Part shown: in pieces, positions 62,660-64,000 of the stretch
Position numbering within the stretch: the stretch's first letter is position 1
Layout of the letters: the number at the start of each line of letters is the position of its first letter
Source: Paenibacillus turpanensis
GTDB lineage: Bacteria > Bacillota > Bacilli > Paenibacillales > YIM-B00363
Direction: 5' to 3'
DNA length: 64,000 nt
Assembly: GCF_011421635.1 (NCBI RefSeq)
Contig: NZ_WTLI01000016.1
Span: 1-64,000, forward strand
Notes under the pieces: generated by a model
The model's database searches: none
The model's input: the letters and a program-made list of their open reading frames with translations, nothing else
What the model was told of the DNA's origin: nothing
Program-made: the position numbers and the translations under genes

Positions 62660-63580
62660 ATGACTTCGTTCATCGTTAAGAGGGGGATTAATGCGCTGCT
62701 GACGATATTGGTGATTATCACGCTCACCTTTATGCTCATGCACCTAGTTCCCGGCGGGCCTTTCACGGGCGAGAAGCCGGTACCCCCAGCTGTATTGGAA
62801 AACTTAAACAAGTACTATCATTTGGATGAACCGCTTTGGAAGCAATATTTGCGTTATGTAGGCTCGCTGCTGCAGGGTGATCTTGGACCTTCGTATAAGT
62901 CCCAGACACGCGATGTAAATCAAATGCTTGCCGATACTATGCCGGTATCAATTCAATTAGGTTTACAAGCTCTCATTGTTGCGGTTATTGGCGGATTATT
63001 TCTTGGTATAATCGCTGCATTATATCACAACAAAATTCCTGACCGCTTTGCAACGATTCTTGCGGTTGTTGGAACAGCCGTGCCAAGCTTTGTAGTGGCT
63101 ACGCTGATGATTAAGTTTTTAGCGGTCGAGCTCAAATGGTTCCCGATCGCACAGTGGAAAACCTGGAAACACACGGTCATGCCAACAATTGCATTGGCCG
63201 CCTTGCCAATGGCGCAAGTGACCCGGTTAATGCGTTCCAATATGCTGGAAGTGTTGAACCAAGATTATATCAAAACAGCGAAGGCAAAAGGCTTGGCGAG
63301 GGTTACTGTTATCGTACGTCATACAATCCGTAATGCGATTTTGCCTGTTGTCACGATTCTTGGTCCAATTACAGCGAATCTCTTAACAGGCACCTTTGTT
63401 ATTGAAAAAATATTTTCTATTCCTGGGGCCGGAAAAATGATCGTTGAAGGGATCGGAAACCGGGATTATCCGGTTATTATGGGTACGACGGTCGTTTACG
63501 GGGTGATGCTGGTCATCATTTTGTTTATCGTTGACCTGCTGTATTCCTTAATTGACCCTCGAATTAAATTGAAGGGGTGA
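62660..63580 (+). CDS. oppB: Oligopeptide ABC transporter permease OppB
   Basis: Integral membrane permease, 306 aa with six helices. It begins MTSFIVKRGINALLTILVII, has LLQGDLGPSYKSQTRDVNQM in the first periplasmic loop, and the EAA-type loop LNQDYIKTAKAKGLA that contacts the ATPases. SD AAAGGGG precedes the ATG. The downstream oppC starts five bases after its stop. Confidence 0.95.
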   Translation: MTSFIVKRGINALLTILVIITLTFMLMHLVPGGPFTGEKPVPPAVLENLNKYYHLDEPLWKQYLRYVGSLLQGDLGPSYKSQTRDVNQMLADTMPVSIQLGLQALIVAVIGGLFLGIIAALYHNKIPDRFATILAVVGTAVPSFVVATLMIKFLAVELKWFPIAQWKTWKHTVMPTIALAALPMAQVTRLMRSNMLEVLNQDYIKTAKAKGLARVTVIVRHTIRNAILPVVTILGPITANLLTGTFVIEKIFSIPGAGKMIVEGIGNRDYPVIMGTTVVYGVMLVIILFIVDLLYSLIDPRIKLKG

Positions 63581-63585
63581 AACGG

Positions 63586-64000
63586 ATGTCGCTCGATATC
63601 AACAAAGGGATGTTTACGCCCGTGTCAAAAGATACCGACAGCGAGAGAATCGTTCGCCCGAGCTTGTCGTATTGGCAGGATGCTTGGCGTCGGCTGAAGA
63701 AAAACAAGATAGCTATGGCATCCCTTTTTCTTATTATTACACTTGGGCTGCTCGCGATATTCGGACCATATATGCGTCCGTTCTCGTATTCGGACCAAAG
63801 TTTTGCCGATGCGAACAAGTGGCCTTCGTTGGTACACTGGTTCGGCACGGATGATCTCGGCCGCGACTTGTGGGTACGGGTATGGATGGGTGCTCGTTAT
63901 TCGTTGTTTATTGCGATTATGGCTGCAACGATTGACCTCATTATTGGGGTTATCTATGGCGGGATTTCCGGTTATAGGGGCGGAAAAACCGATAATATCA
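63586..64000 (+). CDS. oppC: Oligopeptide ABC transporter permease OppC (partial)
   Basis: The window ends inside this gene; about 138 codons are visible. It reads MSLDINKGMFTPVSKDTDSE, then the first helix KIAMASLFLIITLGLLAIFG, and the conserved HWFGTDDLGRDLWVRVWMGA. ATG 63586 has AAGGGGTGA upstream, overlapping the oppB stop. The ATPase genes oppD and oppF would be expected beyond the edge. Confidence 0.93.
   Translation, partial: MSLDINKGMFTPVSKDTDSERIVRPSLSYWQDAWRRLKKNKIAMASLFLIITLGLLAIFGPYMRPFSYSDQSFADANKWPSLVHWFGTDDLGRDLWVRVWMGARYSLFIAIMAATIDLIIGVIYGGISGYRGGKTDNI

Overview
The window looks like a chromosomal segment of an endospore-forming, low-to-mid GC Gram-positive bacterium, most probably a Paenibacillus-like member of the Bacillales. 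The order rpsU-yqeY-nfeD-floA-yqfC-yqfD-phoH-pgpH-ybeY-dgkA-cdd-era-yqzL-recO-(yqxD)-dnaG-sigA-trmK-yqfO is the Bacillus yqe/yqf order. Sporulation-linked families (YqfC, YqfD, YhcN/YlaJ, RsfA) are present, and ribosome binding sites are strong GGAGG types with frequent GTG and TTG starts. I see no prophage, insertion sequence, tRNA, rRNA or CRISPR array; this is mostly core genome with a few accessory insertions.

Region 1-1146 has no convincing gene. It carries several simple tandem repeats and a CTAG-rich, A/C-rich stretch. Region 1147-13462 is a double-strand-break processing operon, addB-addA-sbcD-sbcC, all translationally tight. sbcD appears to have lost its ATG: the best start by SD spacing and family alignment is ATC. 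Region 13490-16766 holds a PhoU-like DUF47 protein, a Gly/Tyr-rich unknown protein, an ACT-domain malic enzyme and a HIT protein.

Region 16783-36247 is the macromolecular-synthesis and membrane block. rpsU-yqeY has a near-consensus sigma-A promoter. NfeD and the flotillin FloA sit behind a candidate sigma-W-type promoter and are followed by an unknown membrane-anchored protein and a PQQ-type sugar dehydrogenase lipoprotein, which interrupt the usual order. Next come YqfC/YqfD (candidate sigma-E promoter), PhoH, the c-di-AMP phosphodiesterase PgpH, YbeY, undecaprenol kinase, cytidine deaminase, Era, YqzL, RecO, primase, SigA, TrmK and a Nif3-like protein. The glyQS genes found between recO and yqxD in Bacillus are absent here. 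An RNase P RNA gene of type A (E. coli-like) architecture follows, with its own promoter and terminator.

Region 36831-50224 contains a secreted subtilisin, small conserved proteins, a lytic transglycosylase and the NifZ-ThiI pair for 4-thiouridine in tRNA. Two divergent TerC-family metal exporters follow, one behind a yybP-ykoY manganese riboswitch. Then come TypA/BipA with a hairpin leader, YlaH, two unknown small proteins, a LytR-CpsA-Psr enzyme and a flavin split-barrel protein. Region 50269-60321 has YlaJ, YlaK (PIN-PhoH), an orphan solute-binding protein, a CwlO/PcsB-like coiled-coil protein without a hydrolase domain, an unknown lipoprotein, a MidA-type methyltransferase, DUF2626, RsfA, ketopantoate reductase and DUF3397. 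The right end is an oligopeptide ABC transporter operon, oppA-oppB-oppC (oppC cut by the window edge), with a candidate CcpA site upstream and a long perfect hairpin between oppA and oppB.
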